Assembly: GCA_046295175.1 (NCBI GenBank)
Contig: JBKBNY010000010.1
Location: 62,001-126,000, forward strand
Direction: 5' to 3'
Source of the DNA: JALOLV01 sp046295175
GTDB lineage: Bacteria; Bacteroidota; Bacteroidia; Cytophagales; Spirosomataceae
Length of the DNA stretch: 64,000 bases
Each line of letters opens with the position of its first letter. Position 1 is the first letter of the stretch. This document shows, piece by piece, positions 9,273-18,500 of this stretch. A model generated the notes under the pieces. The model saw only the letters and a program-made list of their open reading frames with translations, made no database searches and had not been told where the DNA came from. A program made the position numbers and the translations under genes.

Positions 9273-9877
9273 TATTTATGACGTTTTATGAGTGTATCAA
9301 TCACTTCGTCCAAATCTACATTTTTTTGTTCTAATAACACCAAATAATGGAACAATAAATCTGCCGCTTCGCCCAAAAACAAATCTTTGTTTTCGTCTTT
9401 GGCCTCAATAACGAGTTCTACCGCCTCCTCTCCTACTTTTTGAGCAATCTTATTTGTGCCTTTTTTGAATAATTTACTTGTGTAAGATTCTTCGCTTGGA
9501 TTATTCTTGCGTCCACGAATCAAATGTTTCAAACGATTGATAAACAGCACTTTACCATCATTTTGCTCTTGCCAACAAGTATCGGCTCCAGTGTGGCAGG
9601 TTGGGCCTGCGGGAGTTGCTTTTATAAGAATCGTGTCGCCGTCGCAATCAAGTAAAATATCGTTTACGTGCAGAAAATTATCCGAAGTTTCGCCTTTTGT
9701 CCAAAGTCTTTGTTTGCTTCGGCTAAAAAACGTTACAATTTTTTCGGATTGAGTTTTATCCAACGCCTCTTGGTTCATGTAGCCAAGCATCAGCACTTTT
9801 CCAGTCAAATCATCTTGAATAATAGCCGGAATCAATCCATCGGGAGATTTATCGAAATTAATATTATTGAGCGACAT
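9272..9877 (-). CDS. hisIE: bifunctional phosphoribosyl-AMP cyclohydrolase / phosphoribosyl-ATP pyrophosphatase
   Basis: Catalyses steps 2 and 3 of histidine biosynthesis: pyrophosphohydrolysis of PR-ATP (HisE) and ring opening of PR-AMP (HisI). In the 201-residue fusion the N-terminal HisI domain covers about residues 1-105, with the Mg site DCDGD and the zinc/catalytic motif CHTGADTCW. The C-terminal HisE domain covers about 115-200 and carries the helical motif KVGEEAVELVIEAK and the ExxD-type GEAADLLFHY. Length is typical of the fusion. No other his gene is in the window; it stands with an unrelated small membrane protein. A promoter and a leader hairpin lie upstream. Confidence 0.95.
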   Translation of the reverse strand: MSLNNINFDKSPDGLIPAIIQDDLTGKVLMLGYMNQEALDKTQSEKIVTFFSRSKQRLWTKGETSDNFLHVNDILLDCDGDTILIKATPAGPTCHTGADTCWQEQNDGKVLFINRLKHLIRGRKNNPSEESYTSKLFKKGTNKIAQKVGEEAVELVIEAKDENKDLFLGEAADLLFHYLVLLEQKNVDLDEVIDTLIKRHK

Positions 9878-9887
9878 AATTAAAAAT

Positions 9888-9915
9888 CATCCTTTGATTT
9901 CTCGACCAAAGGATG
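9888..9915 (-). promoter_or_regulatory. hairpin in hisIE leader, possible attenuator
   Basis: CATCCTTTG (9888-9896) and CAAAGGATG (9907-9915) form a 9-bp stem with a 10-nt loop. On the minus strand it is followed by ATTTTTAATT and then the hisIE ATG at 9877. It lies between the predicted promoter and the start codon, so it would be inside the leader RNA. Confidence 0.45.
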
Positions 9916-9936
9916 AATCATTTTTTGAAAACTTCG

Positions 9937-9964
9937 CAAATATACGAATAAGTTATCGAACCAA
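9937..9964 (-). promoter_or_regulatory. promoter of hisIE (TTG-N17-TATATTTG)
   Basis: On the minus strand TATATTTG (plus 9937-9944) is an exact -7 box, with TTG at plus 9962-9964, 17 bp upstream. Start codon at 9877 is 60 bp downstream. Confidence 0.6.
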
Positions 9965-9990
9965 CTTTGATTTTACCCCAAAAGACAATT

Positions 9991-11106
9991 CTATTTTACA
10001 CCAAAAAGCAATCGAATTGGCTTGAATGGTCTGATAATAAAATGGTAAATCAAAAACGAAAACCCAAAAGTTCCGATTACCAAAATCGCAAATTTCGGAA
10101 TCACTCCCATCTGCCAATCAGCGATATAAAACCCAATCGTAACGATTATGGTCTGGTGTAAAATATAAAACGGATAAACGGCCTGATTGGCGTATTTGAC
10201 AAAACGATTCTCGAAGTTGAGGTAATGTTTGGCGAATCCGCAGGTGCCCAAAATCGTACACCAAATAAATAACATTTTCAAGATTCCGTTAAATATCAGA
10301 ATCCCGATACCGTCTTCTGGAATCGCACCAAAAAGTGCATCATAACTCTTACTGAATGCCATCAGAAATATTGCAATTGCTATAAAATAGATTCGATACT
10401 TCTCCAGTAAATCCCACACAACTAATTGGCTACCAAGAATATATCCGTAAATAAAGAATAAAAATGATAATACAAAGTTATACCAATCGGCAGTTAGGTT
10501 ATGAGTAATTGGCCAATGTTGCTTTAGTAACCAATACGTTGCGGCAAGTGGCAAGACAAATAGTATTATTTTAAGAAAATTAGCCTTGGCTTTTTCAGAT
10601 TCAAATTGATAAATCGGACTTTTTCGCAGCCAAAGAAAAAGTGGAGTTGCGATTATCGAATACACCCAAAGGTACGCAACAAACCACAAATGATGCCAGC
10701 TAAAACTACCTTTAGGGTAGGCAATAAATTGAAAAACGCTCGGATAAAACTCTGCATAACTACCCAAAAAAGCATGGGTTTGGAGGCGTTCAAAATATAT
10801 CTGCGGCGGTACAATTACAAACATCCCGAAGGCTAACGGCAGAAGCAAACGTTTGGTTCGTTCGCCAATAAATTGGGCTCCGCTTCGAGATTTCATCGCA
10901 AAACTTACACCCACACCCGAAACAAAGAAAAGCAACGAAAGCCGCCACGGATTAATAATCCCCATCCAAATTTTGAAGCCATCTGCCAACACATTGTTTT
11001 TGACATGCCAGCCCCAGCTCACAAAGAACATTCCGCTATGATAAAAAATAAGAAGCCCAAAGGCAATTACCCGAATCCAATCAATGTAGTATTGTCGATT
11101 TTTCAT
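9991..11106 (-). CDS. acyltransferase-3 family integral membrane protein
   Basis: Membrane acyltransferase of the OafA/OpgC-like Acyl_transf_3 family, which transfers acyl groups to surface sugars or lipids; the substrate here is unknown. From the preferred ATG at 11106 (MKNRQYYIDWIRV) the protein is 371 residues with about ten membrane helices. Family landmarks are the N-terminal YIDWIRVIAFGLLIFYHSG, with the conserved His in the first helix, the R-rich cytoplasmic loop GERTKRLLLPL, and SWHHLWFVAYL. A longer frame from 11211 would overlap the upstream AraC gene and adds a polar tail unlike the family, so it was rejected. The upstream co-oriented AraC regulator may control it. Confidence 0.85.
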   Translation of the reverse strand: MKNRQYYIDWIRVIAFGLLIFYHSGMFFVSWGWHVKNNVLADGFKIWMGIINPWRLSLLFFVSGVGVSFAMKSRSGAQFIGERTKRLLLPLAFGMFVIVPPQIYFERLQTHAFLGSYAEFYPSVFQFIAYPKGSFSWHHLWFVAYLWVYSIIATPLFLWLRKSPIYQFESEKAKANFLKIILFVLPLAATYWLLKQHWPITHNLTADWYNFVLSFLFFIYGYILGSQLVVWDLLEKYRIYFIAIAIFLMAFSKSYDALFGAIPEDGIGILIFNGILKMLFIWCTILGTCGFAKHYLNFENRFVKYANQAVYPFYILHQTIIVTIGFYIADWQMGVIPKFAILVIGTFGFSFLIYHFIIRPFKPIRLLFGVK

Positions 11107-11203
11107 AATTTTTGTTTTTTCGACAAATTTGATGCAGAAACTGGGCTTTTGAAGTTCGTTTTTATATGATTGATGTTCTACCTTATAAAGTCGAACACCG
11201 ATT

Positions 11204-12364
11204 CTAAGCATTGCGGAATTCGGATGGAGTTTTTCCAGTTAGTTTTTTGAATGCCGTATTAAATGCCGATTTTGAATTGTATCCGACCATTTCGGCAATT
11301 TCTTCGATTTTAATTGATTGGGTTTCTGGATTTTTCAAAATCCGTTTAGCTTCCTCGATTCGGTATTGAGCCGTGAAATCGAAAAAAGATTGTCCAAGTG
11401 ATTCATTCAGAATTTGCGAAAGATGATGCGGCGAAACCGAAAGACGTTTTGATAAATTGGGTAATGAAAAATTAGGATTCAGAAATGGCTTTTCGGTATC
11501 CATCAGATTCTGGAGTTTAGCCAAAGTATTTTCTTGAATCTCATTTGTGAGTGATGATTTCTCGTATTTTTTCACATTCTTTTGATGAAGAAAAGTCGAT
11601 TGACTCATCAATGTAAAACTCAGAGCATAAATAATTAGTGTAAGGTAAGCCGCAATGAAGTGGTCGCCTAAGTCATTGTGGTGAAGTAATTTGACCAAAA
11701 TAAACACAACCACTGCTGCAAGAGAATAGATTTGTCCACGACGACACCATACAAAAGCAGGGTTTTGATTCGACCAAAAAGGCATTTTTTCCGCCCTCGC
11801 CTCACTTGCTAAGGCCATAAAACCAGCAACAATATAAATAAACATCTGCACAAGCATCATTTCATTTACAAAACCTCGGATTCTGTAAACATACGCTGGC
11901 AAATTATACTCGGCTGGTAGCAGTTTCAGTTCTGGATGATTCCCGCCATCATGGTAAGCGTTCAGGTAAGCATTGTATTTTACGGGATAATCTCTCAAAT
12001 AAAACGTTGCAAAAAGATAAATTAAGTAAATTACAAACGGAGCAAAATGCCAATAGTCTTTTTTGGAAAATGACTTACCTAAATAATAACGATGATACAG
12101 ATAAATGAGTGGTGCAAAAAGGAAGTTGCCAGCTTCTGAAAAATCAATAAGGTGAATCACCGAAAACATATAGTTTGTGTAACACAGCAAGATTTCGGTG
12201 AGACACAATCCAAAAACGATTAGGAGAATCCCGAGATAACGATTGGCGAGTGTATTGCCCTGTTTATTAAAAATAAAGAAATATGCCAAAAAGAACGCCT
12301 GAATGATACCGAGAAACATCCAGAGAGCATAAATATCTATTTTTGGAGAAAGAATTGGGGGCAT
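11204..12364 (-). CDS. membrane-anchored AraC-family transcriptional regulator
   Basis: A 386-residue regulator with an integral-membrane sensor half and a cytoplasmic DNA-binding half. Roughly residues 12-245 hold seven or more hydrophobic helices with short loops. The C-terminal 100 residues form the AraC double helix-turn-helix: LSKRLSVSPHHLSQILNESLGQSFFDF followed by IKIEEIAEMVGYNSKSAFNTAFKKLTGKTPSEFR, the typical second helix-turn-helix signature. This 7TM-AraC layout is common in Bacteroidota; ligand unknown. It lies 97 bp upstream of the acyltransferase gene in the same direction, a plausible target. Confidence 0.88.
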   Translation of the reverse strand: MPPILSPKIDIYALWMFLGIIQAFFLAYFFIFNKQGNTLANRYLGILLIVFGLCLTEILLCYTNYMFSVIHLIDFSEAGNFLFAPLIYLYHRYYLGKSFSKKDYWHFAPFVIYLIYLFATFYLRDYPVKYNAYLNAYHDGGNHPELKLLPAEYNLPAYVYRIRGFVNEMMLVQMFIYIVAGFMALASEARAEKMPFWSNQNPAFVWCRRGQIYSLAAVVVFILVKLLHHNDLGDHFIAAYLTLIIYALSFTLMSQSTFLHQKNVKKYEKSSLTNEIQENTLAKLQNLMDTEKPFLNPNFSLPNLSKRLSVSPHHLSQILNESLGQSFFDFTAQYRIEEAKRILKNPETQSIKIEEIAEMVGYNSKSAFNTAFKKLTGKTPSEFRNA

Positions 12365-12482
12365 TTGGATGAAAAGAATAGTTAATCGAAAAAGTTAATT
12401 GTTATTCGTTTATCATCAAACTATGTACTAAAAACATTCTCGAATTAACTGTATAATCTGCCCCAAATCTATGATATTTTTT

Positions 12483-12989
12483 CTAATCTCTACGGAGGTA
12501 CTGAATCAAGAAAATCATTACGGTTGTAAACACAACACTACAAATGACCTTAACGACTGTTATCAAAAATAAACTGAAATTACCTGCCTCAACAAAGAAG
12601 AGCATCGTGTGGTGGGCAAGTGTAAGCGTAGCTACATAACGTATGAATCGCTCGCCGCCCATGTCTTTGAGCGATATAATTATCTCAGTATCAAGACCTT
12701 TGGTCGGGAATAAGTATTTAATGACTGTACCTCTCAAATACCCAAGAAGTACCGAAGCCGAAGCATGAACCCCAGCCGTATTGTAAAAAATATCTACGGT
12801 TAGACCTACCACAAACGCAATCGGCAAGATAATACTCGTGCTAACTTCATTGGGCAAGAGCAAAATACACGCAATATATACAAAGCAAAAAGCTACATCG
12901 AGCAATACAAAATTGCGGATAATGAATATCTGTAAAACCAGATATATCAAAAAGGTCAGTGATAACTTTATGACTTGTTGAGAATTCAT
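12483..12989 (-). CDS. mreD: rod shape-determining protein MreD
   Basis: Inner-membrane partner of MreC and MreB in the elongasome, which directs lateral peptidoglycan synthesis. The 168-residue product is almost wholly hydrophobic with about five helices and shows the family elements LPNEVSTSIILPIAFVVGLTVDIFYNTAGVHA. The start ATG overlaps the mreC stop by 4 bp, which implies coupling. Usually pbp2 and rodA follow in Bacteroidota; here a divergent function (AraC regulator) follows instead, so those genes must be elsewhere. Confidence 0.88.
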   Translation of the reverse strand: MNSQQVIKLSLTFLIYLVLQIFIIRNFVLLDVAFCFVYIACILLLPNEVSTSIILPIAFVVGLTVDIFYNTAGVHASASVLLGYLRGTVIKYLFPTKGLDTEIIISLKDMGGERFIRYVATLTLAHHTMLFFVEAGNFSLFLITVVKVICSVVFTTVMIFLIQYLRRD

Positions 12990-13846
12990 TGATTATTTTG
13001 GGTAGATGAGGCTTCGAGTTTATCTTGTTCTTTTTTCAATCTATTTTCTACGATATAAACGTAGGTAAGATTTGGGAAGTCTGTCGAAAGCTCGACCTCA
13101 ATATCATAAAATGGTTGGTCTTGTTTTGTGCCAATCTTGCGGATTTTACCAAGCATTACGTTTGGCGGAAAGATTGAGTTTTGCTCTGATGTTGCCACCG
13201 AATCACCTTGTTTGATTGGCTTGAAACGGTCAATCGTAGTCAGGCTAATTACTCTTGGGCTTGGGCCAGTCCATTTACCGATACCGAGAGCTTTCTCGTT
13301 TCTTTCTCTAAGTGTTTTATTTCTAACTTCTGACGAAACCTCAAATCTCGAATGCAGAATTGAATATACTCTCGAAAAATGGTCCGAACATGACATAACC
13401 TGCCCGACAATACCCTGCGGACAAATCACACCCATTCCAGGCTCGATGCCATCGAGTGTACCTTTATCGAGCGTAAGGTAATTATCTGTAAGGTTTGTTG
13501 TGTTATTGACAACCTTTGCAATCTTAAATTGAAAACGAGTAGCAAAAGCCGAATCTACCTTATAGGCATCTTGTGGTCTTGCACCCATTTGCTGCATGGC
13601 AGTCACACGCTTACGCAGCTCGGCGTTCTCCAAAGCCAATTGTTGATTGACATCGCCCAAATTCATATATGTTTTTATGTAATTTGAGCTTTCGAGGGTC
13701 TTTGCGGCGTAATAATTGGAAGTATTAAAAAACGAAACATCCCAATAGCTATTATTTTTTATTAACAGCCAAAAGCTGAGAATTTCTAAAATAATAAACA
13801 AAAGGAAATTCCTCGACTTGTATATGAGTCGTATGAGTTGAGACAT
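12986..13846 (-). CDS. mreC: rod shape-determining protein MreC
   Basis: Bitopic elongasome scaffold linking MreB to the periplasmic cell-wall enzymes. The 286-residue protein has a short cytoplasmic N-terminus, one membrane helix (about residues 13-30), a coiled-coil stretch around 55-90 (QQLALENAELRKRVTAMQQ) and the two-barrel periplasmic domain with LDKGTLDGIEPGMGVICPQGIVGQV. The C-terminus is polar. It sits between mreB (81 bp upstream) and mreD (4-bp overlap). Confidence 0.92.
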   Translation of the reverse strand: MSQLIRLIYKSRNFLLFIILEILSFWLLIKNNSYWDVSFFNTSNYYAAKTLESSNYIKTYMNLGDVNQQLALENAELRKRVTAMQQMGARPQDAYKVDSAFATRFQFKIAKVVNNTTNLTDNYLTLDKGTLDGIEPGMGVICPQGIVGQVMSCSDHFSRVYSILHSRFEVSSEVRNKTLRERNEKALGIGKWTGPSPRVISLTTIDRFKPIKQGDSVATSEQNSIFPPNVMLGKIRKIGTKQDQPFYDIEVELSTDFPNLTYVYIVENRLKKEQDKLEASSTQNNQ

Positions 13847-13851
13847 AACTT

Positions 13852-13920
13852 AGAAGTTTCAAAGTTTGGGAGTTTCAAAGTTCCAAACAACTAACTTGAA
13901 ACTTTGAAACTATGAAACTC
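13852..13920. repeat. AGTTTCAAAGTT repeats between mreB and mreC
   Basis: The gap holds two direct copies of AGTTTCAAAGTT (near 13855 and 13871) and an inverted copy, AACTTTGAAACT (near 13900), so two alternative hairpins can form. A related stretch (GAGTTTCAAAGTTTAAAGTT) lies at about 55761, after rsmG. It may tune mreCD expression relative to mreB. Confidence 0.55.
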
Positions 13921-13927
13921 AATATTA

Positions 13928-14959
13928 TTATTGTACAATTACTGCTCTGTATTTTTCGATATTACGCAACACTTCGCCGGTTCCACGTACAACAGCACGG
14001 AGTGGGTCATCGGCTACGTGAATCGGAAGTTTTGTTTTGATAGCTAAACGCTTATCGAGACCATGAAGCAATGCACCACCACCTGTTAGGTAGATACCAT
14101 TTTCGTAAATATCGGCCGAAAGCTCGGGCGGCGACATCTCTAATGCACGCATGATAGCCTCTTCGATTTTAGAGATAGATTTATCAAGTGCGTAAGCAAT
14201 CTCGCTGTATGTTACTTTGATTTCTTTCGGAATACCCGTCATCAAGTCGCGTCCACGGATTTCAATATCGGTCGGTGGGTTATCTAAATCTGGCAATGCT
14301 GCACCTACCTGAATCTTAATAAATTCGGCCGAACGCTCACCTATTAATAGGTTATGCTCACGACGCATATAATCTACGATATCACGTGTGAACAAATCAC
14401 CAGCGATACGAACCGATGCCTCACAAACGATACCCGAAAGTGCGATTACGGCAATCTCAGTAGTACCACCACCAATATCAACAATCATTGAGCCGTTTGG
14501 TTGCTCAATGTCAATACCGATACCGATAGCCGCCGCAATTGGCTCGTGTACCATATAAACCTCTTTTGCTCCAGCATGCTCAGCCGAATCCTTTACCGCA
14601 CGTTTCTCAACCTCAGTAATACCCGACGGAATACAAATGACCATACGGTGAGATGGTGAGAAAAACCAGCTACGACCAGTATCAATCATTTTAATCATCC
14701 CACGAATCATCAACTCGGCCGCGGTAAAGTCGGCAATCACACCGTCTTTGAGCGGACGGATGGTTTTTATATTTTCATTGGTTTTTTCATGCATTTGCAT
14801 TGCCTTATGTCCGATAGCCAACACTTTCCCAGTGATTTTGTCTAAGGCAATTATAGAAGGTTCGTCTACAACTATTTGGTCTTTGTAGATAATAAGGGTG
14901 TTTGCAGTACCCAAGTCAATCGCAATGTCGCTCGTCAAAAAATTAAACAATCCAGCCAT
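13928..14959 (-). CDS. mreB: rod shape-determining actin homologue MreB
   Basis: Actin-like filament protein that guides the elongasome along the inner membrane. The 343-residue protein shows the ATPase phosphate-1 loop IDLGTANTLI (about residue 14), the phosphate-2 motif MIVDIGGGTTEIAVI, the adenosine motif IYLTGGGALLHGLD near residue 290, and HEPIAAAIGIGI. Its N-terminal MAGLFNFLTSDI is the amphipathic membrane-binding segment. Full length for the family. First gene of mreBCD, with its own promoter 40 bp upstream. Confidence 0.97.
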   Translation of the reverse strand: MAGLFNFLTSDIAIDLGTANTLIIYKDQIVVDEPSIIALDKITGKVLAIGHKAMQMHEKTNENIKTIRPLKDGVIADFTAAELMIRGMIKMIDTGRSWFFSPSHRMVICIPSGITEVEKRAVKDSAEHAGAKEVYMVHEPIAAAIGIGIDIEQPNGSMIVDIGGGTTEIAVIALSGIVCEASVRIAGDLFTRDIVDYMRREHNLLIGERSAEFIKIQVGAALPDLDNPPTDIEIRGRDLMTGIPKEIKVTYSEIAYALDKSISKIEEAIMRALEMSPPELSADIYENGIYLTGGGALLHGLDKRLAIKTKLPIHVADDPLRAVVRGTGEVLRNIEKYRAVIVQ

Positions 14960-14998
14960 TTGAGCCTTTGGTTATGTAAAGGTTTATTGTTAATGGTG

Positions 14999-15006
14999 CA
15001 AATTTA
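14999..15006 (-). promoter_or_regulatory. -7 box for mreBCD
   Basis: Minus strand reads TAAATTTGCACC, an exact TAnnTTTG 40 bp before the mreB start. No -33 TTG at the standard distance; one lies at a 13-bp spacing. Confidence 0.55.
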
Positions 15007-15483
15007 CGATTATTATTTGCAAAAATTTGATAAAAAAATAAAATAATGGATAAAAATCTTTTGTAAATACCAAAAAATAGCCTTGAAAGATTATTTGAGT
15101 GAGATTTTCGATTCACTACTTACTTCTTGTAGTACAATTAGCCCTAAAAGTGGATACTGAGTCATACTTAGCTGGTATTTGCATATAGGTAAAATCAATG
15201 GAATTTTTAATTGTATTTTTTCAAGAATTAATAAAACAATTTTGTTGGAGAAGTATTTTTAAAATGCATAATTTTCCAAACAAAACAGTTTATGTCATCT
15301 TCTATAAAAAAACGAAATAATAAATCAAAAATAAGTAAAAATACCGAATAAAAACCTAAAATATACAATTTTTCAAACAAAAAACAATATTTGATAAATA
15401 TTACTGAGAAACAAAATTTTGTACATTTATCTATACAATATTATAATTGGTCGAAAATAATAATTTGCAAATAAATATTTTCT
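15007..15483. other. AT-rich divergent intergenic region
   Basis: Between divergent mreB and susC. No gene, RNA or clear repeat was recognised here. It is strongly AT-rich with many A- and T-tracts, as expected of an upstream regulatory region. Confidence 0.5.
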
Positions 15484-15527
15484 TTTTTGAAGAAATGCTT
15501 TATTTTTGAAAAGTTTTTCTTCAAAAA
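15484..15527 (+). promoter_or_regulatory. inverted repeat enclosing the -7 box of the first susC
   Basis: TTTTTGAAGAAA (15484-15495) and TTTCTTCAAAAA (15516-15527) are perfect 12-bp complements around a 20-bp centre. The centre contains TATTTTTG (15501-15508), a consensus -7 box, 47 bp before the susC ATG. The palindrome could be an operator over the promoter, or fold in a leader RNA if transcription starts further up. Confidence 0.55.
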
Positions 15528-15554
15528 CCTAAACTAAACCAATTTCTAATCAGT

Positions 15555-18500
15555 ATGAGAAAGAATCTACTTTTGGTCTTCTCATGTATGATTCTATCGC
15601 TGGGAGCATTCGCCCAAGCGAAGAAGATTACAGGAAAAGTAACCTCCGCCGATGATGGCTCACCTCTGCCGGGTGTTTCTGTGCAGGTAAAAGGAACCTC
15701 GAAGGGTTCACAAACCGATGGAGATGGCAACTACTCTATCGAAGCCGCAAGCAACGCTACATTAGTATTCAGCTTTGTGGGTATGGTAAGTCAAGAAGTA
15801 GCTGTAGGCAACAAAACTACCATTGACGTAAAATTAGGAGACGACAGTAAGGTTCTCTCAGAAGTTGTTGTAACAGCCCAAGGTATTGTTCGTGAAAAAA
15901 GAGCATTGGGTTATGCTGTAACCAGTGTGGACAAGAAAGCTATTGAAGACCGTCCACAAGCCGATGTTGGTCGTGTACTCCAAGGTAAAATTCCGGGTGT
16001 AAACGTAACATCTACTTCGGGTGTTTCGGGTACTGGTACAAACATTACTATCCGTGGTTATACATCAATTACTGGCTCAGTACAACCACTTTTCGTAGTA
16101 GATGGTGTACCTTTCAACTCTAATACCAACACACGTGGTGGTTTTACGTCTGGTGGACAGTCATCTTCAAGCCGTTTCCTTGACCTCGACCCTAATAACA
16201 TTGAAAACGTTACTGTATTGAAAGGTCTTGCAGCAACTGTAACTTACGGTGACCAGGGACGTAACGGTGTAATCTTGGTTACTACCAAAAATGGTAGTAA
16301 AAAAGCTCGTAAAACAGAGTATAGTCTTACTCAGTCCGTATTTACCAACACTGCCCACTTGCCAAGATACCAAAACGATTATGTAGGTGGATTCCAGCAA
16401 AACTTAGGATATTTCTTCTCAAACTGGGGCCCGACACTCCAAGAAGCCCAAATTTATCCTTCTCAAAATACAAATACTGCATTGACTAACCACCCTTTTG
16501 CATTCTTGACCAACCTTACAACAAGAGCAGCAATGGCCGATTATGTAGCTTCGGTTAGCCCTTACAAAATGCAAGTATTCCCTAATAACGTCAAGGATTT
16601 CTTCCGTACAGGTCAAATCTATAATACATCTTTGAATATCTCAGGTGGTGGCGAAAAAGTAAGCTATAACGTTTCGGCTGGTTATAACAAAGAAGGTGGT
16701 TATATACCAAACAACGGCCTAACAAGATTAAACCTCGGTTTAGGTTTAAATGCCCAATTGAGCAAAAAATTGACAATGACTACATCATTCAACTTTGCCA
16801 ATACGGAGCAATTCGCACCTCCTTTGAGTGCTGGGCAGGGTAACAACGCAAACGACTTCCCTTCTGTATTAGCAAACGTAATGTACACACCTCGTCAGGT
16901 TGATTTGATGGGCTGGCCTTATGAAAACCCATTGGATGGTAGTTCGGTTTATTTCCGTAGTGGCAATGATATCCCAAACCCAAGATGGGTATTAGAGAAC
17001 TACAAGACCACTGGTACTGTAAATCGTATCTTTTCAGCTACCACTTTAAACTACGAGTTAGCTAAAGATTTGAATTTGTTGTATAAAGTAGGTTTGGATA
17101 CTTATGATGAAACCCAAGAATTTATGATTAACAAGGGTGGAGTACAATTAGTAAATGGCCTGTATAATACTGTTAATTTCAAAAGTACAATTTGGGACAA
17201 CAGTGCTATCCTATCATACACCAAAGGTATTGGAGAAAACCTGACACTTTCAAGCAAAATAGGTGGCAATATCCGTAATGATAGAACCTATCTTTATAAT
17301 ATAAATAGTCAAAATCAATTGGCGAGGGGTTTGTTCCGTCATTCAAACTTTATCGACAACGTAGCTTTCAACCGTACCGAAGAGCAAACTCGTATGGGTA
17401 TATTTGGTGAGGTTACAGCAGATTTCAAAAACTACCTTTTTGTGAATGCTTCGGCTCGTAATGACTGGACCTCTACTGTAGAAAAAGAGAATCGCCAAAT
17501 TTTTTACCCTTCTGCAAGTGTATCGTTTGTACCAACAACTGCGATTCAAGGTCTTGAATCTAAATTCTTGAACTTCTTGAAAATCAGAGCTGGATACGGT
17601 ACTTCTGCTGGTTTCCCAAGACCTTACCAAACACGTAATATCTTAAATCAAAGTGCCAGAGGCTGGCTCACACCAAGTGGTGCAACAATCCAAACGCACT
17701 CAGTAGATAACGTACTTGGAAACCCTAATTTGAGACCTGAGCGACATGAAGAGTATGAGTTGGGTATTGAAGGTAAAATATTAAATAGTAAAATAGGTTT
17801 TGACGTCACTCTTTATCGTAGAAACACTCGAAACTTAATCACAGAAGCTCTATTAGATGCCTCCACTGGCTACAATTCAACAACCATCAACCTCGGAAAA
17901 ATCCGTAACGATGGAGTCGAAATTAGCTTAAACGGAACTCCAGTCAGCTTGAGCAACGGCTTTGCATGGGATGTAACAGCAACATTTGCTCGTAATATAC
18001 CAAAGGTTATCAATTTACAAACAGAAGATAAAAGTATCACACTTCAACAGGTACAAATTGCTGGATTTGGCTCATCTCTGGGCAATTACGCTATTCCTGG
18101 GCAACCTTTTAATATTATTCAAGGTACTGGCTTTCGTCGTAATGATGCAGGTCAATTATTGATTAATAGTCAAGGTTATTTGCAAGCAACCACAACACCT
18201 GTTATCTTAGGCGACCCTAACCCTGCATTCAACACAAGTTTAATTAATGAATTCAGATACAAAGGTTTCTCTCTCAGTGTGATGATGACTTATCGCCACG
18301 GCGGGGTTATCTATTCATCGACAGCAGGTGCGTTGTTGGGTCGTGGTCTTACTTATGATACTGGTTTATCAAATGGCTATGACCGTGCTCAAACATTCAT
18401 CTTCCCGGGTGTTAAGGCAGATGGACAACCAAACGATATTCAGGTTACTGCATCTGATGTAGGTTTCAATAACGTTTACTTCTTTGGTGACGAAGGTCGT

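Noticed and set aside
9991..11211. Longer acyltransferase start at 11211
   Set aside because: It overlaps the upstream AraC gene and adds a non-family tail; ATG 11106 begins right at the conserved first helix.
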